From the NCBI GenBank assembly GCA_039519185.1, contig CM076849.1:124001-188000 (forward strand): a stretch of 64,000 nucleotides of DNA. Direction: 5' to 3'. Below are positions 22,001 through 32,681 of the stretch, piece by piece. Origin of the DNA: Astragalus membranaceus (lineage: Eukaryota > Streptophyta > Magnoliopsida > Fabales > Fabaceae). The notes under the pieces were generated by a model that did not search any database, had not been told where the DNA came from, and worked only from the letters and a program-made list of their open reading frames with translations. Made by a program: the position numbers and the translations under genes. Each line of letters opens with the position of its first letter. Positions within the stretch are counted from its first letter, which is position 1.

Positions 22001-24221
22001 GGTCCACCGTTGTCGGGTCCCTATTAGAGGCCACCTATTGTAAACTTTATTTTATCTTCTAAAGTCCTAAAATCAGTTACAAAATGCTCGCAATTAATTA
22101 CCGGTAACATCGAAAGTTGTAAAGAAAGAGAATTTTTTGCTGGAGATAGTGCATTGTGGTTCATCACTATGAAAAGATCTGTTTAAATTAAAATAGACTA
22201 AAACGTAATATTTTTTAAGAAGTGTAGGTTATGAAACAAAAAGGAGGAAGTGTAGTTTAAGCTTCTCAAAAAGAAGGGGAGTGCAATTTACACAATGATA
22301 TAAATCAATTTCTTTATCTGTTTTAGTTCTGCCACTTGTAATACCATTACCTGAGGACCTATTAATATAAGTACATGCATATAGTCTTTTTTCATTGCTC
22401 CGTGGAGGATTGTGCTCGACTGCTACTCATGTTGTTAAGTTTCATCCGTCTATTTGTACTTTGTGTCTATTTGTTATCTTATTTCTTTAGGCTCCTCATT
22501 TGAGTTGTGGTTGGAATTTCTAACATGTCTATATTCCTTTTTCTAGAATGCTTTAAATAATGCAGATTCTTCCTTGAAGAAAGCAACATCGGTGTATTCA
22601 AAAGAAATGAATCTATGGCTTTCATCATCTGAAGCGTTGGAGGTTAAAAAGATGGAATTGGAGATTGAATCACATTTTATAAGTGAAGCTCATTTTGAAC
22701 TGAATAATACCATTGAGCATTCAATCGAGGATGACAAGAGAGAAAAGGAGATCCTTTGTAAAAGACAGGACGTGTTAATGGGTGAATTGGAAAATCTTCT
22801 TGCTTTAGTCAAACAGAAAGAAAAACAGATAGCTGACAATGATTATAATTTAAAGGCTGTAGAGAATAAGATAAATAATGTTGTCTCTGGATTTAAAGAG
22901 ATTCAGTCGAGCATTGATGTGAAGTATGACAAGTTGCAATCTGTCCTTGCTCAAGTTAAATTAGACACTGAAACTTTGGCACCGAAGAAGGACAAAATTG
23001 ATAAGTTTCTCATTTGGGAAGAAGAAAGGGGAGCAAAACTTAGGAAATTTGCCAGGATTTCTGAGGAGGAAGCTAAAGGATACCGGGCAAGGGTCAAACT
23101 TAGAAGAAGTTTGATGTCATCTTTATTGAAATCCAGGGAAGATAAACTGACACTTGCAAACAATGAGGAAAATCTTTCCGAAGAATTGAAATTGTTTAAA
23201 CAGGAGGTGTCTGCTGCAAGAGCTTCCTTGCAGGTAAATCCTTATACTTATTTTTTGTGCTTTGAAATTTGTAATTGGCTGAAATGTGATGAGTTATATT
23301 CTCTACCTTAAATTTGAAGCTACATCCAATCTAAGTTACTTGAATATATGTTCATTTTTTTCCTTTTAGAAAAAAAATATATATCTTTTTGTCGTTTTTT
23401 TTTGGTAGACTAAGAAAATATCTTTTGGTCGTTATCTATGGATATAATAAAACTGCCCAAATTCAAAATACGTGTCAAGCAGTGAGCAATTTCTTTACTG
23501 CCCGGTGGCATTTATTTTTCTTGTAAAACACGAATATTTGTAGTTTTCCTCTTAATGGAAGTTTTGTAAATTTCTGCAAAACATGTGGGTAAACTGACTC
23601 TAGTTTGTTTGTTCAAAAATGCTATTGCCCCGTTTCTAGGAACTATCTTCAAGAAAGTCAAGCATCCAGCAAGATAAGGCATCCTTCAAGCAGAGGATTA
23701 TTTTCATAAACAAGAGAGTCCCAGAACTTGAAGCAGAAAAAAAAGTTGCTACTGCTGCAAGAAATTTCAAGGAGGCTGCCCGAATAGCTTCTGAGGCTAA
23801 ATCACTGTGTGTTGAAAAAGAGGGCATCCAGATGGACATGGATGCGGCCACTTCAAATCTTGAGAAGCTTGAGGATGAAATCGAAAGCACCGTTAATAAA
23901 TTGCAGGAGGCGGAGGGAGTGATCTTTTTGAAGGAAAAGGAGTTAGCAATTGCTAGATATCAGAAGCTACTTTGGACTGGTGCTACTGCCAGAGCTGAAA
24001 AAGCTGCTGCACTAGAAATGGGCGATGTAGAAGAAGCTAATCTCCTGCTTGCAGAAGCTGAGGCAGCAGACTGTGAAGCTGAAAAACTTCAATCAACATA
24101 CAATTTCAAGGAGGAAGACGTCACAAATTTAAGGAAAGGTTTTATTTCAATGGATCTTTTATCGTTTCTTGATCAAAAGCAATTGGAAGAATTAGCTGCC
24201 CAACATCATATATTCAGTTGA
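19068..24221 (+). CDS. Coiled-coil protein with UVR-like helical hairpins, three coding exons (about 758 aa)
   Basis: The only host gene here that looks intact. Exons are 19068-20075, 22547-23233 and 23640-24221. All three join in phase 0 with donors ACG/GTTAGT and CAG/GTAAAT and acceptors CTAG, giving about 758 residues. The first 240 residues are acidic, Ser/Gln-rich and probably disordered (start MADRMEGEDMDSLFEGMVLF). The rest is almost all helix and coiled coil. UVR-like hairpins (L-E-x-A-x-x-x-E-D-F-D-R-A) lie near residues 260-290, with related A-R-N-F-K-E-A-A and M-G-D-V-E-E-A-N units near 600 and 690. No signal peptide or membrane segment is seen. I recognise no named gene; such proteins are usually annotated as UVR-domain or myosin-like. 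Intron 1 (2.47 kb) is full of old repeats. Confidence 0.85.
20552..21060 (-). mobile_element. Ty1/copia 3' end (RNase H tail plus LTR) in intron 1
   Basis: On the minus strand, 21042-20851 encodes a degraded copia RNase H C-terminus (SIKHHDSRYLVRDKEIVVEH, then a DIFTKPLK-like NIFTNPLK). It is followed by the polypurine GGGAGGA and an LTR that starts TGTTAGAAAT (20831) and runs to about 20552. The rest of the element is missing. It is old and intronic, in antisense to the host gene. Confidence 0.65.
21100..21430. repeat. Decayed LTR-like repeat in intron 1
   Basis: Contains GTGTATTGAAGTCCCGCATC and a second half copy (GTGTGTTGAAATCC), plus two GAGTTA(A/G)GCACTAA blocks. The TTGAAGTCCCACATCGACTAG-type sequence is familiar from short LTRs in legumes. 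No clear ends are visible. Confidence 0.35.
21600..22310. mobile_element. Decayed TIR element (about 0.7 kb) in intron 1
   Basis: The left part (AAATTATACTCCCTTTCCTTGAGAAAAGCTTGAATTATACT) and the reverse complement of 22210-22300 (AAATTGCACTCCCCTTCT..GAGAAGCTTAAACTACACTT) match over about 70 bp with many differences. No coding sequence. Confidence 0.45.
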
Positions 24222-24437
24222 TTGTCTAAACAAGATTGTAATAGATTTTGTGATAATCAAGATACTGAGTATGAGATTGTCTTGTTGGTGGGGATATCGA
24301 AATAATTTTGCTCAAGAGTTTTGATATAGAATTCCCCCGGTTAAAACTCATTCTCTTATGCTTTGATGTTTTAGTATATATATTTGAAAGTTTCTGCTCG
24401 AGAATAAAAAAGAATAAACTTAACTAATCTATTTAAA

Positions 24438-24753
24438 GGCTAAAGTGCTCCCGGGGTCCCTTATCTTTATTTAAAGTAACGAATTAGTCCTTTATGTTTT
24501 TTTTGTCCCAAATAAGCCCTTTATCTTTCAAATTTTTGACACATAAATCCTTTTCCGTTAACAGTGTTGATTGATGTGTCAAAAAAAATGATTTATGTGT
24601 TAAAAATTTGAAACATAAAGGATTGATTTGGGACAGAAAAGGATTTATGTGTCAAAAATTTAAAAGATAAAGGACTGATTTGGGACAAAAAAAAGATAAA
24701 GGACCAAATCGTTAGTTTAAATAAAGATAAGGGACCCCGGGAGCACTTTAGCC
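24438..24753. mobile_element. 316-bp MULE MITE
   Basis: Long inverted ends (GGCTAAAGTGCTCCCGGGGT and its complement at the right) are flanked by 9-bp target copies CTATTTAAA (24429-24437) and CTATTTATA (24754-24762), which differ at one base. The body repeats AAAGATAAAGGAC..GATTTGGGAC units in both orientations. It lies about 200 bp after the stop codon of the host gene. Confidence 0.85.
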
Positions 24754-25308
24754 CTATTTATACATACCTCTTTAACTTGTTGAAGGGCATGTCAAGCACT
24801 TTAAAACAAGGCTAATTAACTGAACATTTTAATCATCTCATGACTTTTATCCATAAGAATAAACTGGTATTCATTTTAATCATCTCATATCTTGAGGCTC
24901 GATGTGTACTTAGCAATTCCCTTATACTTCATCCCAATAATCTAACAAAGTGATTTTCATTTTTACAAGATAATTTAATACTTTATTATTCCCTTAATAA
25001 GTGTCATTATAAAAACAAGGCTTTTTTTTTACCCCTCTCTCCTCCCTATACTCCCCCATTTTGCGCAATCTGACCAAAATACCCTTACTAACAATAAAAA
25101 ACCAAAACCATCGTCTCATTTCCACATAATTCCGAAAATCTCAGTAAGTTTTTTTTTATCTTTCTGAAAATACATTCTTTTTACGTATTTCTGGAAGCTT
25201 TTTTTTTGTGATTTTTCCAGAAACACCTCGTTTGAGGATGATTCTGGAAATCTTTTTCTATGAACTTTCCGGAAACATCTCAAATGACGTATTTCCGGAA
25301 GCCAAATA

Positions 25309-25780
25309 TGTGACAGTACATTTAGTCACTGAATTATTACTTTACCATTTACCTTGTTTTTACCTAAGTGTACTAGATGATAGTACCATCAGCTGCTATT
25401 TCATTTTACCATTTTAGTCTCATTGTACTACACATTGTACTACACCATTCTAGAAGGTGTACTACACCAAATAGGATCCAATGATTGTACTATTAGTTAC
25501 TACTCACTATTATCAATGAAAGGTACCAATCATTATCAGTCATTACTCTCCCTAACAAATAGGATCCAATGATTGTACTATTAGTTACTACTCACTATTA
25601 TCAATGAAAGGTACCAATCATTATCAGTCATTACTCTCCCTAAATTCTATCTGGTATCAGCACTTAATCACTCATATTTCGAGCACCATTCTTCCCCATT
25701 GGAGCTCCTAGTGTGAGGTAGTCACAGGTTGTTCACGGAGCTCCCTCCCTTTCAATCCAAACTGATATCAATTGGTGACA
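25309..25780 (+). repeat. 5' LTR of the chromovirus, with internal 88-bp tandem duplication
   Basis: Starts TGTGACAGTACATTTAG and ends ATTGGTGACA. The 88-bp unit containing AAATAGGATCCAATGATTG (from about 25465) occurs twice here and once in the 3' LTR. Confidence 0.92.
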
Positions 25781-25782
25781 AT

Positions 25783-25794
25783 TGGTATCAAAGC
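25783..25794 (+). other. tRNA-iMet primer-binding site
   Basis: TGGTATCAAAGC stands 2 bp after the 5' LTR. It matches the initiator-Met primer site TGGTATCAGAGC with one change. Confidence 0.85.
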
Positions 25795-25808
25795 TACTCC
25801 CTGGCACC

Positions 25809-26444
25809 ATGACAACATGCTCTCAATCGCTGGCTGAAGTAGACAAGAAACTCGAAGAGGCAAGCTCGCGCATGGATCGCTTCGAGGAACGCATGGATTC
25901 TCGCCTGGATGAACTGAGAAACCTGATTCTAACACAGGTGCGAGGACCATCCCAGGAAAGCAACAACGACCCACCACATGCGACGACGACACAAGTTGAA
26001 GTGGTAGCGCAACCTCCACCAGTAATAGTGGCGGAATCCACCACCCACAATGAGCAATCACCTCTGCGCCACTATTCCACTCGCTTATCAAAGGTGGATT
26101 TCCCCAAATTTGATGGAAGGAAGGTCAAAGACTGGCTCTATAAATGCGAGCAGTTCTTCTTGCTCGATGAGACACCACCGGAGTCGCGTGTGCGCTTGGC
26201 TTCAATCCACCTTGAAGGCCTGGCTCTCCAATGGCACTTGAATTATTTGAGGGGGCGATTCGATCAATACCCCACCTGGATTCAATACGCGGCTGACGTG
26301 CGAAGACGATTCGGCGACTTGTATGAGGATCCCCTTGCAGAGTTAATCCAGGTGAAGCACACCACCTCTGCTCAAAGCTACATTGATGAATTCGAGTTGG
26401 CCCAAACACAAGTTAGCCTCCTGCCAGAACACGCTCTCAGTTAG
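25809..26444 (+). pseudogene. Chromovirus gag, N-terminal part
   Basis: The frame starts MTTCSQSLAEVDKKLEE, has a coiled coil over the first 45 residues and then the retrotransposon gag core (VDFPKFDGRKVKDWLYKCEQ, WHLNYLRG, YIDEFE). It stops after LLPEHALS because a frameshift at about 26440 interrupts what should run on into FNPTTIAHA in another frame. The same defect is in the duplicate at 28070, so it is older than the duplication. Confidence 0.8.
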
Positions 26445-26566
26445 GATGTTCAATCCTACAACCATTGCCCACGCCGCCAATATTGCCAAGTTGTGTGAAG
26501 CTACCAAACCTAATCCAACCACCTACAAACAGCCTTTCACTCCCCACAAAGCCCAAACACAAGCCA
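26188..26566 (+). repeat. 379-bp duplicated gag segment, copy 1 (copy 2 at 27818-28196)
   Basis: The two segments, from GTGTGCGCTTGGCTTC to AAACACAAGCCA, look identical base for base. They flank the LTR-like insert 26570-27817. Confidence 0.95.
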
Positions 26567-26569
26567 ATT

Positions 26570-27817
26570 TGATCAGCGGTCGTACGCGGGTCAAAATATT
26601 TGAAAAGGATTAAGAATGTAGTACAAGGTGAGAAACCTTGGTCGTCTCACAAGGATCTCTAATACTAAGATTTCCAGAATCAGGAACAAAATTAACAATA
26701 AAATAGGGGGGTTTGTTTATGAAGAAAACGATTTGTGTTTGAGGTGTTTAACAATCTTAAAGTGACAATCGATTCACTGGTTTCCGGCTACGCGTCTCGG
26801 ATTTATCATTGGTTCCAAATATTCGTGCAAGACTCGTTCAAGGTTTCAGTTCTTGATTGATAATAAACTAATCAAGCAAGCGTCAATTAGTTTAAACGAA
26901 TTCGCACCGTTTTAAAGCAAGCGTCAAAACAACGTGTTCAATCAATCATGATGGTGAACAAGCGCCACTAAACACAATCAATATCATAACTGAATTCAAT
27001 CAATCCTCTATCAATTCCTACTCGAATTAAATAAAACAAGCGATTAAATAACCCGAATAGTTAAGAGTTGCGAAAAACAGATTCACATATAAACAAGCGT
27101 CATATATAAACGATTCGCGTATTGCAAATAAGCGTAATCTGGGTAATTAAGCATCACACAAAGACGAAAATTTGCAAACAAAGAATTCAAATGTGGAATT
27201 GATAGAGAAGAAAGAACTGAAAACTAAAAACGAAATAAACGAATTAACATTAGACACCGAACCTCAAAATCCGCAGACGAGAGCCTTTCACCGATGAATC
27301 AACTTAGGAATTTAGGCTTCCATGGAGGCTAGAGCACAAAAGTTTTGTAAAGTATATGATAATGCGTAAGATAGATAAAACGGCTGCTGACCAGCCAAAT
27401 CTATAAGACTAAAACGAAATACCTAATCACTAAATGGGCTATTGGATAAAAGCCCGTTAACAAATTAATATTCGGTCCTAAAACCCGTTTTACACAGTAT
27501 GGCTTCGGTATTTCGCAGTTTTCACATTCAAGACTTCGGAATTGGGTTTCGAGCTCAACAGAAGAATTGTGTCTCTGTTCCTTAGCTTTCCAACGTATGC
27601 TTACACGCCTCAATCAGATAACCACAGCCAATGTTATGATCTGGAGAGTAGATAGGGGTCAATATGCAATAAAAACAAGAATTAATCAAAAAATTGTTAT
27701 ATTGCTCAATTAAGACCCAAAGTCTAGAAACGTGCTAAGACTTAAATATTAGGCACAAAGCACAATTAAAATCACCAAGTGAAAAGCTATAAATAGTGCA
27801 TTAAAATACACTGATCA
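26570..27817 (-). mobile_element. LTR-like insert, probably a solo LTR of a gypsy element
   Basis: The segment begins TGATCAGCGGTCG and ends ACACTGATCA, so it has TG/CA ends. The reverse complement contains GAGATCCTTGTGAGACGACC, a sequence of the type found near the primer-site end of Athila/Tat LTRs. No 5-bp target duplication: 3 bp (ATT) separate it from the left gag copy and none from the right. ACAAGCGTCA-like words recur six times (26875-27130). No coding capacity. Confidence 0.6.
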
Positions 27818-28954
27818 GTGTGCGCTTGGCTTCAATCCACCTTGAAGGCCTGGCTCTCCAATGGCACTTGAATTATTTGAGGGGGCGATTCGATCAATAC
27901 CCCACCTGGATTCAATACGCGGCTGACGTGCGAAGACGATTCGGCGACTTGTATGAGGATCCCCTTGCAGAGTTAATCCAGGTGAAGCACACCACCTCTG
28001 CTCAAAGCTACATTGATGAATTCGAGTTGGCCCAAACACAAGTTAGCCTCCTGCCAGAACACGCTCTCAGTTAGGATGTTCAATCCTACAACCATTGCCC
28101 ACGCCGCCAATATTGCCAAGTTGTGTGAAGCTACCAAACCTAATCCAACCACCTACAAACAGCCTTTCACTCCCCACAAAGCCCAAACACAAGCCACCAA
28201 AAGCAACCACAACCCTATCCTCACCAGTCCCAGTAACCTTAACCTGAAACAGTCCCCCAACAACCCCATCAGACGCTTTTCTCAGGGTCAATTGCAAGAA
28301 AGGAGTGCCAAGGGCCTATGTTGGTATTGTGATGAGAAGTTCACCCCTGGACATCAGCTCAAGCACCGTGGCTCAGCTCACCAATTAATGTGTATGGAAG
28401 CTGAGGAGGATTCCACTACTGAGGAGACACCAGAGGCAGTTCTAGAACCTGTGTTAACCCCTGTAGAAGAATCTGAACCCCCTGTGATCTCACTGCAAGC
28501 CATGACTGGGATATCTACTCATCAACCCATGAGAGTAAAAGGGCTACATAATAAGAAATTGTTGCAAATACTGCTTGACAGTGGCAGTACGCACAATTTC
28601 CTTGACTTGGACATGGCTAGGAAGCTTGGCTGTTACTTAGAGGCTGTGGAGAAACCTATGTCAGTTACTGGTGGTGGGGGCAACAAAATGGAGGCCTTAT
28701 TTGTGTGTAAGAACTTCACATGGACCATACATAATCAGAGTTTTGTAGCTGACATGATTGTACTCCCTCTTGTTTGTTGTGATTTGATACTGGGTGTTCA
28801 GTGGCTGAAGTCATTAGGGCCCATCTTATGGGATTTTGAAAGGCTACAAATGGAGTTTTCTCTAAATGGTAAGAAGATGATTCTGCGTGGAGCTAAGAAT
28901 CCTGCTGTGAAGCTCATATCTAATGAAGCCCTTAACTCTGCTGTCAGCCAATGA
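27818..28954 (+). pseudogene. Chromovirus gag C-terminus and protease
   Basis: After the duplicated gag segment, the frame 28013-28954 has a knuckle-like CWYCDEKFTPGHQLKH (C, C, H), an acidic linker, and the protease active site LLDSGSTHNFLD near residue 188. A TGA at 28952 ends the frame. Downstream the same frame continues with recognisable pol sequence (SIFVEPAELPPARLGFDHKI), so the stop is an internal nonsense change. Confidence 0.75.
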
Positions 28955-30613
28955 GCAGAGCTGTGTTTCCTGCAGCTAGAACAGTCAGCTCCACAACGGA
29001 TTATCCCCGAATGCTCTGTCCACCATCAAGGTAACTCTGTCCCTCTGATTCCTAAAGAAATAACACTATTAGTTGAACAATATCAGTCTATATTTGTTGA
29101 ACCTGCTGAATTACCCCCTGCAAGACTAGGATTTGACCATAAAATATCCCTTAAGGATGGTACTCCTATTGTTAATCTGAGGCCTTATAGGTACTCCATA
29201 ATTCATAAAGACATTGTGGATAAGTTAGTTGATGAGATGCTGAAACAGGGAGTGATTCAACACAGTAATAGCCCGTTTGCTTCCCCAACTGTCCTTGTTA
29301 GGAAGAAAGATGGCTCTTGGAGACTCTGTGTTGATTATAGAAGACTGAATCATTACACCATTAAGGACAGGTTTCCTATTCCCTTGATAGAAGACTTGAT
29401 GGATGAATTAGGGGGGAGCCATATTCTCAAAATTAGATCTGAGATCAGGATACCACCAATTGAGAATGTGTGAAGGAGAAGAGTACAAGACAGCATTCAA
29501 GACACACAGTGGGCACTATGAATATCTTGTCATGCCATTTGGCTTGACAAATGCTCCAGCTTCCTTCCAAGCCCTAATGAATCACACATTTCAAGCTTTC
29601 CTTCGTAAATTTGTAATTATTTTTTTTTATGACATTTTGGTTTATAGTTCCACTTTGCAGGACCATATATCTCATTTAACTCAAGTCTTTGATACAATCA
29701 AGGCTAACAGACTGTTCCTGAACTATGCAGAAAAGATCAAGGCAGTCTCTAACTGGCCTGCTCCAAAAACTGTTAAGCAACTACGAGGATTTTTGGAATT
29801 AGCTGGCTACTACAGGAGGTTTGTCAAGGATTTTGGCAAAATAGCCAAGCCTTTGACTGATTTATTGAAGAAAGACTCATTTGAATGGTCTGACACTGCT
29901 GCTGTAGCCTTTGAAACTCTGAAATCAGCCCTTATTAATTCCCCTGTACTAACTCTGCCTGACTTTTCTAAAGTCTTTGTTGTAGAAACTGATGCGTCAG
30001 GTCGTGGAATTGGTGCTGTACTTATGCAGGACAATCATCCAATAGCTTATCTCAGCAAAGCTTTAGGCCCTAGGCAGCAGGCTATGTCCATCTATGAGAG
30101 GGAACTCTTGGCCATCATCTATGCCATTCAAAAGTGGAGTACTTATCTTGCACACAAGCCCTTCATCATAAAAACTGACCAGAAAAGCATCAAGCATATC
30201 CTAGAACAGAAGCTGCATACACCATTTCAACAAGCCTGGGTGGCCAAACTGATGGGCTATGAATTCGAGATACAGTACAAGGAAGGCAGAAACAATGTAG
30301 CTGCAGATGCTTTGTCCAGAATGGAGGGTGCTGAATTAATGTCTCTTGTCCTGAACTCAGTGGAACCTGACTTGCTGCAACAGATTAAGCAATCTTGGTC
30401 TGATGATAAGCTACTGGAGAAACTTATTGCTGAACTGAAACAGAATCCCTCCTCCCACTCTAAGTTCTCTTGGCAAATTGACATTCTAAGGAGAAATGGC
30501 AAGCTAGTGGTAGGAAACTCTGCTACTGTCAAGAGCTTTATTCTTTATTGGCTCCATGATTCTGCAACAGGAGGCCATTCTGGCAGAGATAATACAGCAA
30601 CCAGAGTTAAAGC
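28955..30613 (+). pseudogene. Chromovirus reverse transcriptase and RNase H, defective
   Basis: The frame 29216-29473 has RT motifs (SPTVLVRKKDGSWRLCVDYR). A one-base insertion in a G run near 29410 shifts frame, and the rest continues at 29460. The active-site box reads FFYDILVYS, so the first catalytic Asp of the usual FFDDI is Tyr. A deletion of about 40 codons follows LFLNYAEK (about 29730), removing the YLGH region. RNase H is well preserved (VVETDASGRGIGAVL, ALSRMEG). The frame enters the integrase zinc region (GGHSGRDNTATRVKA) and is cut by the CACTA at 30614. Confidence 0.85.
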
Positions 30614-30659
30614 CACTAGTGGAAAATCAGGAAAAGAATTAACCTTTTAAAGTCGGTTG

Positions 30660-32680
30660 CAAAGATGTCCGACTTAAAATGTCGACGCGGTGGCAAACTT
30701 GTAATTAAGATGAACATTTTATCTGACACGCATCCTTTTAAATCGGTTAGGAATGTGATCCGACTTTAAAAGTACAAAAAGTCCAAGCCTTTTTTAACGC
30801 AAAACGTGTTCTGAAAATTAGAAACCCCGAGCGCTCTCTCTCGTCCCTCAGTTCCAAACTCGCGTCTCTCTACCCAACCTCGCGCTCTCTCCTTCGTCGC
30901 CGTTGCTCAAGAACGGTAGAGCTCAAGAACGAATTGGCCAAGGCAAGCACCCACTTCATCTCTCTCTCTCTCTCTCTAGAGTTTATTACTGTGTTTACTT
31001 TGTATTTTCTATGAAATTTAGGTGGAGGATTTAGGGTTTATGACCTTTTAAAACTTAATTTGGGATTATGGGGTTTTAAAACTTAATTTGGGATTTAGGG
31101 TTTAAGAAAAATAATCAGAATCAAAGGTGATTTATAACAATTGCAGTTTTGTGTATGTATATGTTGTATTTAGTGTGGGTGCTTTTGTATCAATTGGAAA
31201 GTAATAGGGTAGTGGTCATGTTCTCTCCTATTTACTAGCGTCTATTTTTGCTAACAGGAGAAGGATATTGAGAATAGCTTTTAGGCATGTAGTGTTTCCA
31301 AGCTTGGTTATTCTGGAACAGCAATAATCTCAAGGGTAAGTTGACTATGTTCATCCTGCCTCCTCATACTTGATGGAAACATTTGTTGCATGTTAAATTG
31401 TTTTTTCTATGTATAGAAGAAAAGGCTGTTTATAAAAATGACTATTCCTTGTGTATTCCACTCAATATAAACTTATTTGTACCTACTGGAGATGCGGCTC
31501 TTGTTGCCTGTTGCCGCCTACTTTAGTCATATTCTTTCTTCAACAAAGCTAAATACATTTGTTCATAAATTAAATAAGTTAGTTACAAGAATCCCAAGTG
31601 CCTTCCTTATATTCCTTGAGCACTCTGATGGGCTTCATCCCTACTAGTGTTAACCAAGAAGCAAGGACTTAATCATAATATTAGGTGTTCATTCTTTATA
31701 ATATTGTAAGAAATTCCAACTAATCCATATAGAAAAAGGGAATCATAAAGTTTCTCTATCTCCTTTGTTTCATGCTTGTTGGTATAGAATATGTGGAATT
31801 TCTTTCTTTGCAATTTAAATTTTAATATAATTTTGGCACAATTGCTGAAGCCTGATTCAGACTCCACTGCTGGGGCTTGTAGGTGTTTACTCACGTTGAT
31901 GTTTGTGAGTTTGTCAAATTATTTTGTATTGTTAAGAATCCCACACCAAGTGTGCTTCATTCTATTATTGGTCGTATTTAACAATTTTAAAGGTAAGTGG
32001 AGGGATCATTCTTAATTTTGATTGCAGAGTCTTTGTATTAGTAGTCATATATTGCAACTGCATGAATTAATTATCATAACTTTCTAATAATGCTAATCCT
32101 ACTTTGCATTACTAAACCAATATTCTGTTTAAGATGATGCAAGTGATTGGTTTTTTCCTTTGGTGTTTCTTCTCTTGGCTCGACGTGGAGAGCTTCTTGA
32201 AACACAATGCGCCTTGCCCAATCTATTTTTCTGCTAGTCTATTTTGGTGAAAAACTAACACCAAAATATGTTATAACTTATATCAGCCAAGTCTTCATGG
32301 AAGCAAGTTACTTATGCAGTATCACATACCGATCATCAGACCCATTGTTTGATCATAAAAATTCCATCCAACCATAGCCTATAGGTTTCCTTCAAATACT
32401 TGGTTTGCTATATGTTGGTTCTGTTCCTGAATTTATTTGGATAGAAACACTTAGTGCTAGATCCATTGGAAGGTATCTGTTGATTAAATTCACTATATTC
32501 ATTGCACAAAGTGAACTAGGTGTTCTTTGAGGTGAAAATCTTCTTTACTCAGTGTAACTGTTGTGTTGATGTTTGCTTTGGTTTAAAACACATATATAGG
32601 TCTACAAGGGACATTATGGTTTCATTGTTTGGTCTGTGATGGGAAGGCGGGAAGGTGAGCCACTAAACAAAGGTCTCCAT
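30660..32680. other. CACTA interior without a recognised gene
   Basis: The part at 30820-30990 has CGCGCTCTCTCC, ACTCGCGTCTCTC and a CT-repeat, looking like a promoter and 5' UTR of a host gene, followed by intron-like AT-rich DNA with several GTAAGT-type and AG junctions. I cannot identify an exon. Confidence 0.35.
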
Positions 32681-32681
32681 A

